From an uncultured Acetatifactor sp. (GTDB lineage Bacteria > Bacillota > Clostridia > Lachnospirales > Lachnospiraceae), in contig CAJTLR010000007.1 of assembly GCA_910577185.1 (NCBI GenBank), positions 30,205 through 94,204 on the forward strand: a stretch of DNA of 64,000 nucleotides, written 5' to 3'. The position numbers and the translations under genes were made by a program. A model generated the notes under the pieces. It had not been told where the DNA came from. It was given only the letters and a program-made list of their open reading frames with translations, and searched no databases. Below are positions 54,659 through 63,937 of the stretch, piece by piece (the first letter of the stretch is position 1; every line of letters begins with the position of its first letter).

Positions 54659-55855
54659 ATGAAAGATATCAGAATCGGATTTATCGGGCTGGGCTGCAGG
54701 GGATACGGGCTGCTCAGCTATGTGGTACTGAAGCAGGGAGAGCAGGTTGTGGCAGTGTGCGACAGCTATGAAGACAGGGCGGAAGAAGGAGCCCGGGCGG
54801 TGGAAGCGCAGGGGCAGGCGCGTCCTGCCGTATATCTGGATTATAAGGATGTGATCCGGGACGAAAGAGTAAACACCATTATCATCGCCACTGCGTGGGA
54901 AAGCCATGTGGAGATTGCGGTGGAAGCCATGTATGCGGGTAAGGCCGTGGCAATGGAAGTAGGAGGGGCGTATGAGCTGCGCCAGTGCCACGAACTGGTG
55001 GAAGCCTACGAAAAGACAGGAACACCCTTCATGTTTCTGGAAAACTGCTGTTTCGGCCGCCGGGAAATGATGGTGCTGAACATGGTGGAGAAGGGCGCGT
55101 TCGGGGAAGTGGTACACTGCGCGGGGGGATACCATCATGACCTGCGGGATGAGATTGCTTTCGGAAAAGAGAACCGACATTACAGACTCAGGAATTACCT
55201 GAGCAGAAACTGTGAGAATTATCCCACCCATGATCTGGGCCCCATTGCGAAGGTGCTGAATATCAACCATGGCAACCGTATGCTGACCCTGGCCTCCACG
55301 GCTTCCAAAGCGGCAGGCCTCAGGGATTTCATCCGTGAGCAGAAAAGCGATGACGCCGCTTTAATGAACAGCACATTCGTCCAGGGAGATGTGGTAACCA
55401 CCGTGATTAAGTGCGCCAGGGGAGAGACCATTGTGCTGACGCTGGATACCACCCTCCCCAGGTATTACAGCCGTAATTTTACGGTGCGGGGAACAAAGGC
55501 CATGTATGAAGAGACTACCGATTCTGTTTTCCTGGATAGAAAAGAAGATAAGGCACATGACTTTGACTGGAGGGAGAACTGTATCGGAAACGCAAAGACG
55601 TATGAGGAAGAATATGATCATCCCGTCTGGAAAAAATATATTGAGGAAGGTGTCAGGGGCGGCCATGACGGAATGGACTGGCTGGAATTTGAAATTTTCT
55701 TCAGGAATCTCAGGGAAGACATTCCCATGCCGGTGGATGTGTATGATGCCGCCAGCTGGATGGCAGTCACGGCATTGTCCGAAATGTCCATAGCCAGAGG
55801 CGGGGCAGTGGTGGATGTGCCTGATTTTACAAACGGGAAATGGCATATGATGTAG
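54659..55855 (+). CDS. GH109-like NAD-dependent alpha-N-acetylgalactosaminidase
   Basis: Gfo/Idh/MocA-fold protein of 398 residues with the NAD-binding motif GLGCRG (10-15). Strings shared with GH109 enzymes are MFLENCCFGRREMMVLNMVE, the active-site region NYPTHDLGPI (His191) and GGHDGMD (His336), and a C-terminus ending VPDFTNGKW. GH109 members remove alpha-linked GalNAc, for example from blood group A or O-glycan cores, by a redox-assisted mechanism. A plain sugar dehydrogenase is the alternative. ATG 54659 is four bases after GGAGGG. A NahK-like kinase gene follows, consistent with GalNAc as product. Confidence 0.84.
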   Translation: MKDIRIGFIGLGCRGYGLLSYVVLKQGEQVVAVCDSYEDRAEEGARAVEAQGQARPAVYLDYKDVIRDERVNTIIIATAWESHVEIAVEAMYAGKAVAMEVGGAYELRQCHELVEAYEKTGTPFMFLENCCFGRREMMVLNMVEKGAFGEVVHCAGGYHHDLRDEIAFGKENRHYRLRNYLSRNCENYPTHDLGPIAKVLNINHGNRMLTLASTASKAAGLRDFIREQKSDDAALMNSTFVQGDVVTTVIKCARGETIVLTLDTTLPRYYSRNFTVRGTKAMYEETTDSVFLDRKEDKAHDFDWRENCIGNAKTYEEEYDHPVWKKYIEEGVRGGHDGMDWLEFEIFFRNLREDIPMPVDVYDAASWMAVTALSEMSIARGGAVVDVPDFTNGKWHMM

Positions 55856-55937
55856 GCAGTGTAAAGAGGCGGCCCGTTTCTGCGGCAGGAGAAGGCGGTA
55901 CCGGGCCGGCAGAGAAAAACGTGTAAGGGGGTACACA

Positions 55938-57008
55938 ATGAAAAAAGAAATGACTATGAGTGAAATCCTGCAGCAGTTTGAAGTGGCGGCAGAGACGGAA
56001 AGCTACGGAAACGGACATATCAATGATACATACCTGGCCACAACACCCAGGTATATCCTGCAGAGAATCAACACATCCATTTTCAAAAAGCCGGATGAAC
56101 TGATGAGCAACATAGAAAATGTGACGGCGTTTCTGCGGGAAAAGATAGCGGCTGCAGGCGGAGATGCCGACAGGGGAACCCTGACGGTGATTCCTGCCAA
56201 AAACGGGGAAACCTATTACCGGCTGGACGAGCAGAATGTGTTCCGTGTCTATAAGTTTATCGAGGGTACGAAGACCATTGAAAACAGCAAAACAGAGAAG
56301 GATTTGTATGAGGCGGGAGTAGGTTTCGGACATTTCCAGAAGATGCTGGCAGACTTTCCGGTGGAAAAATTATTTGAGACCATTCCGGATTTCCATAACA
56401 CACCCAGGCGGATAGAGGCATTGAAAGAAGCCATCCGCGAGGATAAGGCGGGACGGGGGAGCAGCGTAAAGAAAGAAGTGGATTTTGCACTGGAAAATGC
56501 ACTCTGGGCCGACAAGGTTGTGAAAGGAATGGAGGATGGCAGCATTCCTGTACGGGTGACCCATAATGACACCAAGATCAACAATATCCTGTTTGACCAG
56601 GAAAGCGGGAAAGCCGTCTGTGTGATTGACCTGGATACGGTGATGCCGGGAAGCGCGCTGTACGATTTCGGGGACGCACTGCGCATGGGCGGCTCCACGG
56701 CAGCAGAGGATGAGACGGATCTGGAAAAGGTGGAGTTTGACGTGGGGGCGTTTGAGGCTTTTGCCAAAGGGTATCTGAGCGAGATGAAGGAGGCCCTGAC
56801 GGAGACGGAAATGGAACTTCTGCCCCTGTCCGTGAAGCTGATGACCTATGAATGCGGAATCCGTTTCCTGACGGACTATCTGAACGGGGACACCTATTTC
56901 AAAATCCACAGGGAGCACCACAATCTGGACAGGGCCAGAAACCAGTTCAAACTGGTGGAAGACATCACCGGAAAAGAAGAGATTCTTGCAGGTGTGATAA
57001 AAAGGTAA
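55938..57008 (+). CDS. nahK: N-acetylhexosamine 1-kinase-like phosphotransferase
   Basis: Aminoglycoside-phosphotransferase-fold kinase of 356 residues. The catalytic loop is THNDTKINNILFD (Asp211) and the metal-binding Asp231/Asp233 lie in VIDLDTVMPG; the N-terminal lobe has GNGHINDTYLA. NahK of bifidobacteria phosphorylates GlcNAc or GalNAc at C1 in the lacto-N-biose pathway. Here it would activate GalNAc released by the GH109 enzyme. No lacto-N-biose phosphorylase is in the window. The start follows AAGGGGG. Confidence 0.85.
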   Translation: MKKEMTMSEILQQFEVAAETESYGNGHINDTYLATTPRYILQRINTSIFKKPDELMSNIENVTAFLREKIAAAGGDADRGTLTVIPAKNGETYYRLDEQNVFRVYKFIEGTKTIENSKTEKDLYEAGVGFGHFQKMLADFPVEKLFETIPDFHNTPRRIEALKEAIREDKAGRGSSVKKEVDFALENALWADKVVKGMEDGSIPVRVTHNDTKINNILFDQESGKAVCVIDLDTVMPGSALYDFGDALRMGGSTAAEDETDLEKVEFDVGAFEAFAKGYLSEMKEALTETEMELLPLSVKLMTYECGIRFLTDYLNGDTYFKIHREHHNLDRARNQFKLVEDITGKEEILAGVIKR

Positions 57009-57024
57009 AAAAAGAAAATTTACA

Positions 57025-57053
57025 TTGAGAATTCTGATATGACATAGTATAAT
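57025..57053 (+). promoter_or_regulatory. Promoter upstream of the MFS gene
   Basis: TTGAGA, 17 bases, TATAAT: a strong promoter only 16 bp after the kinase stop and before the hairpin at 57069. Confidence 0.7.
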
Positions 57054-57068
57054 AAGCTTTGGTTTTTC

Positions 57069-57108
57069 GCAACAGTTCAGGTGCCGCCGGACTGTTGCGG
57101 TTTTCCGC
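57069..57108 (+). terminator. Terminator or attenuator hairpin before the MFS gene
   Basis: CGCAACAGT pairs with ACTGTTGCG (9 bp), with partial extension, followed by GTTTT. Because a promoter lies upstream, transcripts from it must cross this hairpin before reaching the MFS gene. Confidence 0.7.
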
Positions 57109-57140
57109 TGGAAGACAAGGAGACGCGGAGGGAAACGAAA

Positions 57141-58340
57141 GTGAAAAATAAATATCAGAAGACTGTTTATGCCTGCTTTATCGGATGCATTGCACAGGCA
57201 ATTATCAATAATTTCATACCGCTGCTGTTTCTGACATTTCAGGATACCTACGGAATTCCCCTTTCCCGGATTACCATGCTGGTGACCATCAATTTTGGTT
57301 TTCAGCTTCTGGTGGATCTGTGTTCGGTGGGATTCGTGGATAAAATAGGTTACCGTATCTCCATGGTGCTGGCCCATCTTTTTGCGGCGGCGGGCCTGGT
57401 CCTGCTGGCGGTACTGCCGGATATGTGCGGGGATCCTTTTACAGGCCTGCTGGCAGCAGTGATTCTCTATGCCATTGGCGGCGGCCTTCTGGAAGTGCTG
57501 GTGAGCCCGGTGGTGGAAGCATGTCCTTTGGAACATAAGGAACAGACCATGAGTCTGCTGCATTCCTTTTACTGTTGGGGACATGTGGGCGTAGTGTTGA
57601 TTTCCACTGTATTTTTCAGAGTATTTGGCATCGGAAACTGGAAAGCGCTGGCAGTTATATGGGCACTGGTTCCGCTGCTGAATGCGGTTTTGTTTGCAAA
57701 AGTTCCCATTGCTTCCCTGATAGAAGAGGGCGAGAAGGGACTTTCCATAAAAGAACTGGCGGGAATGAAAATTTTCTGGGTATTCCTGCTGATGATGGCA
57801 TGCGCGGGCGCCAGTGAGCAGTCCATGAGCCAGTGGGCATCTACCTTTGCGGAGAAAGGCCTGGGTGTCAGCAAGACGATGGGCGATCTGGCAGGGCCGC
57901 TTGCGTTTGCCGTTCTCATGGGCAGTGCAAGGGTCTTTTATGGAAAATACGGAGAGAAAATAGATTTGGATAAATTTATGGCGGGAAGCAGTATTTTATG
58001 CATTGCCGCCTATTTGTGCGTGTCCCTGGTGCCAAGTCCCGTGCTGGGGCTGCTGGGCTGTGCCTTGTGCGGACTGTCGGTGGGAATCATGTGGCCGGGA
58101 ACATTCAGCAAGGCTGCGGCGTCTTTGCCAAAAGGCGGGACGGCCTTGTTTGCGCTGCTGGCCCTTGCCGGGGATCTGGGATGCTCCGGCGGGCCCACTG
58201 TGGTAGGCATGGTTTCCAGTTATTTCGGGGAGGATTTGAAAAAAGGAATTCTGGCTGCAGTCGTGTTCCCACTTTTGCTGCTGACCGGAATCGGATTGTG
58301 CCGTAATTTTTTCCGGAGAAAAAAGGATTTGCCCATGTAG
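57141..58340 (+). CDS. MFS transporter
   Basis: Major facilitator of 399 residues with twelve predicted helices. Typical loop strings are present (VDKIGYRISMVLAHL between helices 2 and 3). GTG 57141 is eight bases after GGAGGG and begins VKNKYQKTVYACFIGCIAQA; the longer frame runs through the hairpin and is unlikely. The sugar-type MFS appearance and its position after the GH109 and NahK genes suggest uptake of GalNAc or a related sugar (inferred). Confidence 0.88.
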   Translation: MKNKYQKTVYACFIGCIAQAIINNFIPLLFLTFQDTYGIPLSRITMLVTINFGFQLLVDLCSVGFVDKIGYRISMVLAHLFAAAGLVLLAVLPDMCGDPFTGLLAAVILYAIGGGLLEVLVSPVVEACPLEHKEQTMSLLHSFYCWGHVGVVLISTVFFRVFGIGNWKALAVIWALVPLLNAVLFAKVPIASLIEEGEKGLSIKELAGMKIFWVFLLMMACAGASEQSMSQWASTFAEKGLGVSKTMGDLAGPLAFAVLMGSARVFYGKYGEKIDLDKFMAGSSILCIAAYLCVSLVPSPVLGLLGCALCGLSVGIMWPGTFSKAAASLPKGGTALFALLALAGDLGCSGGPTVVGMVSSYFGEDLKKGILAAVVFPLLLLTGIGLCRNFFRRKKDLPM

Positions 58341-58438
58341 TAACTTTACTTTCCGCATATATTTTTGTATACTGGAAGTGAAATCAGAAGATGCACAACC
58401 GTGTCTGTGACGCAGGGAGGAATGGTAACAGGTAAAAA

Positions 58439-59809
58439 ATGCCGGATATAGAGAATAAGCAAAATGATTTTATGGTGGAAAGAATAAAGGTAAAGCCGGT
58501 AAATAAAAAGAAGCTGATCCGACGGACCATGGTCACGATTTCCATGGCCATCATTTTCGGACTGGTTGCCTGCGTTACTTTTCTTGTGCTGGAACCGGTT
58601 ATAAACAACTGGCTTTACCCGGAAGAGGAACCTCAGACACAGACGGTAAGGTTTCCGGAGGATAAGGAAGAAATGCTGCCGGAAGAAATGCTTGCGGAAA
58701 ATCTTCCCACGGAAAGTCCTGAGCCCACACCGGAACCGGTGCAGGAGGGCGAAGATCCGGAAGCAGGGGAAACATATGTAGAACTGGGAGAGGAGCAGAT
58801 TCAGGAGATCCTGTCCCAGGTAACTTTTGACATGGAGCATTATAAAGAGCTGTATGGCACACTTGCCGAATTTGCCAGGGAGCTGGACCGGTATATGGTG
58901 ACGGTCACGGCTGTGACATCCGATGTGGACTGGCTCGATGGGATACAGGAGCGAAAGAATCAGTGTTCCGGGGTCATTGTCTCGGAAAACGGAATGGAAC
59001 TGCTGATCCTGACAGACTACTCTGCCATTGCCTCCGCAGAGAGACTGCTGCTGACTTTTTATGATGAATCCCAGGTTGAGGCGCAGTTAAAGCAGCATAA
59101 TATGGCCACCAATCTGGCGGTTTTGTCCGTGGCTCTGGAGAGTCTGTCCGAAGAGATGAAGGCAGGAGAGGAACTGCCCATAGTAAAATTCGGCTATTCC
59201 AACGGAAAAAATCTGGCCGGTACGCCGGTGATTGCCATGGGAAGTCCCATGGGTTCCAGCGATTCTGTGGGCTATGGCATGATAACATCTTCCAACACGG
59301 TGTTATCCATGACTGACAGAAATTATAAACTGCTGCTGACGGATATCAGCGGAAGCCAGAATGCCAGCGGAGTGTTATTTGACCTGCAGGGACAGATGGT
59401 GGGGATGATCACCAACAATAAGACGGGTTCTGACATGAAAAACTTAATTTCTGCATACGGAATTTCGGAGCTTCAAAAGACAGTGGAAAAAATGTCCAAT
59501 GCCAGCGTCACGGCTTATATGGGGATTCGGGGCGCGGATGTGCCCAGGGAAGCAAACCAGGAACTGGGAATGCCTTTCGGGGCATATGTGGAAGAGGTGG
59601 AAATGGATTCGCCGGCCATGCGTGAAGGAATCCAGCGAGGGGATGTGATCACAATGCTGGATGATAAGATAGTTGCCAATTATGATGGTTACAGTAATCA
59701 GCTGATGCAAATGGAAGAGGGGCAGACCGTGGTGGTGACGGTCATGCGGCAGGCGCAGGAGGAATATAAGGAAATGCAATTCAGTATTGAACTGGGAGGA
59801 GTAAGGTAG
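58439..59809 (+). CDS. HtrA-like protein with degenerate protease triad and PDZ domain
   Basis: Membrane-anchored protein of 456 residues: one helix (about 31-52), a Pro/Glu-rich linker (60-115), a trypsin-like domain (about 150-345) and a PDZ domain (about 355-450, GAYVEEVEMDSPAMREGIQRGD). All three catalytic positions of the HtrA family are changed: TNYHV to TDYSA (Ser195 for His), DLAVL to NLAVL (Asn225 for Asp) and GNSGG to QNASG (Ala309 for Ser). It is therefore probably a pseudoprotease, perhaps a binding or regulatory protein. It directly precedes yhaM with no gap. Confidence 0.86.
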   Translation: MPDIENKQNDFMVERIKVKPVNKKKLIRRTMVTISMAIIFGLVACVTFLVLEPVINNWLYPEEEPQTQTVRFPEDKEEMLPEEMLAENLPTESPEPTPEPVQEGEDPEAGETYVELGEEQIQEILSQVTFDMEHYKELYGTLAEFARELDRYMVTVTAVTSDVDWLDGIQERKNQCSGVIVSENGMELLILTDYSAIASAERLLLTFYDESQVEAQLKQHNMATNLAVLSVALESLSEEMKAGEELPIVKFGYSNGKNLAGTPVIAMGSPMGSSDSVGYGMITSSNTVLSMTDRNYKLLLTDISGSQNASGVLFDLQGQMVGMITNNKTGSDMKNLISAYGISELQKTVEKMSNASVTAYMGIRGADVPREANQELGMPFGAYVEEVEMDSPAMREGIQRGDVITMLDDKIVANYDGYSNQLMQMEEGQTVVVTVMRQAQEEYKEMQFSIELGGVR

Positions 59810-60754
59810 ATGAAGTATATCAAGGAATTAAAAGAGGGCGACCGGATTCATGACATTTATCTCTGCAAACACAAGCAGGGAGCCGTGACCAAGAACGGAA
59901 AGGCATATGAAAATGTCATTCTGCAGGATAAGACGGGCACTGTTGATGCCAAGGTCTGGGATCCCAATAATCCCGGAATCGGAAATTATAATTCTCTGGA
60001 TTACATAGAAGTAAACGGGGATGTGAATAATTTTCAGGGGAACCTCCAGGTCAGTATCAAGAGAATCCGTGTCTGCCGGGAAGGCGAGTATAATCCTGCG
60101 GATTATCTGCCGGTAAGTTCCAGGGGAATCAGTGTGATGTATCACGAGCTGAGTGAACTGATACAAAGCATTGAAAATCCTTTCCTGAAGCAGCTTCTGA
60201 AGGCCTTTTTTGTGGAGGATACTGCCTTTTCCAAAGCATTTTGCAATTCTTCCGCGGCAAAAACCGTACATCATGGGTTTGTGGGTGGATTATTGGAGCA
60301 TACTGTTAATGTGGCGAAGCTGTGCGAATATTACTGCAAGGCCTATCCCGTTCTGAAAAGGGATTTGCTGCTCACTGCCGCCATGTGCCATGATATCGGA
60401 AAGGTGAAAGAGCTGTCTCCTTTTCCGGAAAATGACTACACGGACGATGGACAGCTGCTGGGACATATTGTCATGGGCTCCCAGATGGTGGCGGAGAAGG
60501 CAGCGGGTATCGAGGGATTTCCCCATGTGCTGCTGACCCAGCTGCAGCATTGCATTCTGGCACATCACGGCAAATATGAATATGGTTCCCCGAAGCTTCC
60601 GGCCCTGATGGAGGCACTGGCGCTGAATTACGCGGACGACACGGACGCAAAACTGGAAACCTTTAAGGAGATATTGGAGAATAACAGCGGAAATCCGGGC
60701 TGGCTTGGATATAATAGGCTGTTTGAGTCCAATCTGAGGAGTACAAAAATGTAG
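59810..60754 (+). CDS. yhaM: 3'-5' exoribonuclease YhaM family
   Basis: Protein of 314 residues. An N-terminal OB-fold nucleic-acid-binding domain (NVILQDKTGTVDAKVWD) is followed by an HD phosphohydrolase domain (GGLLEHTVNVAKLCEYY, AMCHDIGKVKEL). YhaM is a metal-dependent RNA and DNA exonuclease of Firmicutes. The ATG follows the previous stop directly, so it is translated with the HtrA-like gene. Confidence 0.94.
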   Translation: MKYIKELKEGDRIHDIYLCKHKQGAVTKNGKAYENVILQDKTGTVDAKVWDPNNPGIGNYNSLDYIEVNGDVNNFQGNLQVSIKRIRVCREGEYNPADYLPVSSRGISVMYHELSELIQSIENPFLKQLLKAFFVEDTAFSKAFCNSSAAKTVHHGFVGGLLEHTVNVAKLCEYYCKAYPVLKRDLLLTAAMCHDIGKVKELSPFPENDYTDDGQLLGHIVMGSQMVAEKAAGIEGFPHVLLTQLQHCILAHHGKYEYGSPKLPALMEALALNYADDTDAKLETFKEILENNSGNPGWLGYNRLFESNLRSTKM

Positions 60755-60897
60755 AGGGAAAAGAACCCGGGTGCAGGGAGTACTGTATTGGCAGGAAAGC
60801 ACCGGGGGGCGTGAAGGCCGGGGCAGAAAGGAAAGCCCGGCGGGAGAGAGACCCCGGAGAACGGGGAAAAATAAGAGAGAAAGAAGAGGAGCCTGAC

Positions 60898-62049
60898 ATG
60901 AAGATAACTGAGGAAATTATGTATGTAGGTGTCAATGACCATGAGGTGGAATTATTTGAAGGACAATATCTTGTTCCCAACGGCATGGCCTATAATTCAT
61001 ATGTGATCATGGACGACAAGATTGCCGTAATGGATACGGTGGATGAGGCTTTCGGGCAGCAGTGGCTGGCGAATCTGGAGTCCGTGATGCAGGGCCGTAA
61101 GCCGGATTATCTGGTGGTACAGCATATGGAGCCTGATCATTCCGCAAATATCCTGCTGTTTTTGAGCAAATATCCCGACGCGCAGGTTGTGGCAACTCCC
61201 CAGGCTTTTAAAATGATGAACCAGTTCTATGAGCTGGGGCCGGAAGTAAAACAGGTCCCTGCGGCAAACGGAGGGGAGCTGGTTCTGGGACAGCATAAAC
61301 TGAACTTTGTCTATGCGCCCATGGTACACTGGCCGGAAGTTATGATGACCTATGAATCCAGGGATAAAGTGCTTTTTTCCGCAGACGGCTTTGGCAAGTT
61401 CGGCGCGCTGGATGTGGAGGACGACTGGGCAGACGAGGCGCGCAGATACTATATCGGCATTGTGGGAAAATATGGCGCCCAGGTGCAGAATGTGCTGAAA
61501 AAAGCGGCGGGACTGGATATTCAGATCATCTGTCCTCTCCACGGGCCTGTGCTGAAAGAAAATCTCGGTTATTATATGGGCCTGTACCACACCTGGTCTT
61601 CCTATGAAGCAGAGACAGAGGGCGTGGTGGTGGCATATGCCTCCGTATATGGACATACAAAGGAAGCTGCGCTGTATCTGGCAGAGGAGCTGAAGCAGAA
61701 AGGCGCCCGGGTTGCGGTATATGATCTGGTGAAAGATGATATGGCGGCCGCAGTGTCGGATGCTTTCCGCTATTCAAAGCTGGTCATGGCGTGCAACACT
61801 TACAATATGAGCATTAATCCGGCCATGAATGATTTTATCACCCGGCTGGTAGAACATTGCTATCAGAAGCGCAAGGTGGCTTTTGTGGAAAACGGTTCCT
61901 GGGCACCTGCGGCGGCGAAGGTAATGAAGGCCATGTTTGAAAAAAGCAGGGATATTGCGTTTGCGGAGAACACTGTGACCATTCTCTCTGCCATGAAGCA
62001 GGAGAATGAGGCGCAGCTGAAGGCGCTGGCGGAGGAGCTGACGGCATAG
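60898..62049 (+). CDS. Flavodiiron protein (A-type flavoprotein, FprA family)
   Basis: Protein of 383 residues from ATG 60898 (GAGGAG six bases upstream). A metallo-beta-lactamase-like domain with the diiron ligands HMEPDH (His76, Glu78, Asp80, His81) is followed by a flavodoxin domain (about 245-383, VVVAYASVYGHTKEAA). Such proteins reduce oxygen or nitric oxide to protect anaerobes. Electrons would come from rubredoxin or a similar carrier not encoded here. Confidence 0.95.
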   Translation: MKITEEIMYVGVNDHEVELFEGQYLVPNGMAYNSYVIMDDKIAVMDTVDEAFGQQWLANLESVMQGRKPDYLVVQHMEPDHSANILLFLSKYPDAQVVATPQAFKMMNQFYELGPEVKQVPAANGGELVLGQHKLNFVYAPMVHWPEVMMTYESRDKVLFSADGFGKFGALDVEDDWADEARRYYIGIVGKYGAQVQNVLKKAAGLDIQIICPLHGPVLKENLGYYMGLYHTWSSYEAETEGVVVAYASVYGHTKEAALYLAEELKQKGARVAVYDLVKDDMAAAVSDAFRYSKLVMACNTYNMSINPAMNDFITRLVEHCYQKRKVAFVENGSWAPAAAKVMKAMFEKSRDIAFAENTVTILSAMKQENEAQLKALAEELTA

Positions 62050-62138
62050 ATGATTTTCATGGACCCCCCTTTTTCATGGGGGGGATGTAAACCGCCGCAG
62101 GGGCACTGTGTTCCTATAAGAATAGACAGAGGTATCAT

Positions 62139-63770
62139 ATGAAATTTCAGAAGAATGACATTATCATGGTGACTATCGAGGATATGGGCAATGAAGGCTT
62201 CGGGATAGGCAGGGCCGATGGCTTTACCTTGTTTGTGAAGGATACTGTGGTGGGCGACCGGGTGGAAGCCAGGATTGTGAAAGTGAAAAAGAATTATGCT
62301 TATGCAAGGTTGGAGAAGGTGCTTTCACCTTCTCCTTTTCGTGTAGAGCCGGAATGCGCTTACCACAGACAATGCGGGGGATGCCAGCTGCAGCCGCTGT
62401 CTTATGAAAAACAGCTGCAGTTTAAACAGAAAAAAATACGCGGTAATCTGATCCGCATAGGAGGACTGGCACCGGAGTATGTGGATGAACATATGGAGCC
62501 CATTGTGGGAATGGAAGAGCCGTTCCGCTACCGGAATAAAGCCCAGTATCCGGTGGGGACAGACCGGGAGGGCAATATCGTCACCGGATTTTATGCCGGC
62601 CGGACACATACCATAATTGCCAATACCAACTGTCTTCTGGGGCCTGCGGAATATGAGAGGATTTTGAAATGCATTTTACAATATATGCGCAGGAATGGGG
62701 TCAGCGCCTATAAAGAAGAGGAAGGAACCGGACTGGTACGGCATATCCTGATTCGCAAGGGATTTTCCAGCGGAGAGATCATGGTGTGCATTGTGATCAA
62801 TAAATCTTTGGGGGAAGGGAAGCCAAATAAAACCTACATGGGTGATTCCGCCGTCCGGGAAGGGACGGAAGAGACCTATGGGGAAAACCTGCCCGGCCGG
62901 GGCCGCAGGAGGCAGGAGAGAGAAATAGGGAATATTCTGCCATGTCAGGAAGATCTGCTGAGCCGGCTGGCAGAGATAGAAGGCATGACAAGTGTGTCAG
63001 TTAATGTAAATACCGGGCGCACAAATGTTATTTTGGGAAAGGAAGTTTATACTCTCTGGGGCAAAAACACCATTTCCGATGTCATCCGTGTCCGGGATAT
63101 GAAGCAGGACGGCTATCCTTTTACGGGAAAAGAACTGGTTTTTCATATTTCCCCATTGTCATTTTACCAGATAAATCCCATACAGACGGAAAAGCTGTAC
63201 AGTCTGGCGCTGGAATATGCAGGTCTGTGTGGGGAAGAGACCGTGTGGGATTTGTACTGTGGAATCGGAACCATATCCCTCTTCCTGGCGGGCAGCGCGA
63301 AAAAGGTTTACGGGGTGGAAATTGTACCCCAGGCTATTGAGGATGCCCGGGAGAATGCCAGGCGCAACGGAATCACAAACGCGGAATTTTTTGTGGGAAA
63401 ATCGGAGGAAGTCCTGAGGGATTTTTATCAGAATAATATGGAAGAATCTCACCCGGATGTTATTGTGGTGGACCCTCCCCGAAAGGGATGTGACGAAGCC
63501 TGCCTGGAGGCCATACTGGCAGTGCAGCCTGAAAAAGTTGTATATGTAAGCTGCGACCCGGCTACCCTGGCGCGGGACATTAAGATTTTGTGTCACGGTG
63601 GATATGAAGTCAGAAAAGTCAGGGGCGTGGACCAGTTTGGGATGACGGTGCATGTGGAGACTGTGTGCCTCTTGAGCAACCGAAAATCAAAACCGGATAC
63701 CCATGTGAAACTGAGCCTGAGTATGGATGATTACTACAGGATTAAGGAAGAGGGTAAAAATAACCAATAG
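62139..63770 (+). CDS. rlmD: 23S rRNA (uracil-5-)-methyltransferase, RlmD/RumA family
   Basis: SAM-dependent methyltransferase of 543 residues. A TRAM domain (1-62), iron-sulphur cluster cysteines (Cys73, Cys79, Cys82 in CAYHRQCGGC and one near 165), the SAM motif VWDLYCGIGTISLFLAG and the catalytic-region VDPPRKGCDE and YVSCDPATLARD are present. A basic, disordered-looking insertion of about 45 residues (near 225-268, including GRGRRRQERE) interrupts the central domain. It makes the protein longer than the usual 430-460 residues. Which uridine is modified cannot be told from sequence. Confidence 0.92.
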   Translation: MKFQKNDIIMVTIEDMGNEGFGIGRADGFTLFVKDTVVGDRVEARIVKVKKNYAYARLEKVLSPSPFRVEPECAYHRQCGGCQLQPLSYEKQLQFKQKKIRGNLIRIGGLAPEYVDEHMEPIVGMEEPFRYRNKAQYPVGTDREGNIVTGFYAGRTHTIIANTNCLLGPAEYERILKCILQYMRRNGVSAYKEEEGTGLVRHILIRKGFSSGEIMVCIVINKSLGEGKPNKTYMGDSAVREGTEETYGENLPGRGRRRQEREIGNILPCQEDLLSRLAEIEGMTSVSVNVNTGRTNVILGKEVYTLWGKNTISDVIRVRDMKQDGYPFTGKELVFHISPLSFYQINPIQTEKLYSLALEYAGLCGEETVWDLYCGIGTISLFLAGSAKKVYGVEIVPQAIEDARENARRNGITNAEFFVGKSEEVLRDFYQNNMEESHPDVIVVDPPRKGCDEACLEAILAVQPEKVVYVSCDPATLARDIKILCHGGYEVRKVRGVDQFGMTVHVETVCLLSNRKSKPDTHVKLSLSMDDYYRIKEEGKNNQ

Positions 63771-63798
63771 CCAAATTTAATACACTGAACTAAAGCGA

Positions 63799-63835
63799 TA
63801 GCTGCTGATGCGAAAACATTGGCAGTTATTTTTTT
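63799..63835 (+). terminator. Terminator after the rRNA methyltransferase gene
   Basis: A 12-bp stem with three wobble pairs (TAGCTGCTGATG against CATTGGCAGTTA, loop CGAAAA) is followed by TTTTTTT. Confidence 0.88.
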
Positions 63836-63902
63836 GCGCTGAGGGGAGGTGGTGCCATTGGGCTGATTTTCGGAATTGAGCGGTAAGTACATTATTTCCA
63901 GA

Positions 63903-63918
63903 GTAAATGTTCATTTAC
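63903..63918. promoter_or_regulatory. Palindrome upstream of the SymE-like gene
   Basis: GTAAATG-TT-CATTTAC is a perfect 7-bp inverted repeat just before the Shine-Dalgarno sequence TTAAGGAGG of the last gene. It could be an operator or a small RNA-pairing site. Confidence 0.45.
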
Positions 63919-63937
63919 AATTTAAGGAGGCAAGTCT

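Noticed and set aside
58422..58451. Nine-codon upstream peptide overlapping the HtrA-like gene start
   Set aside because: Its ATG is only one base from GGGAGG, too close for efficient initiation; a leader peptide cannot be supported.
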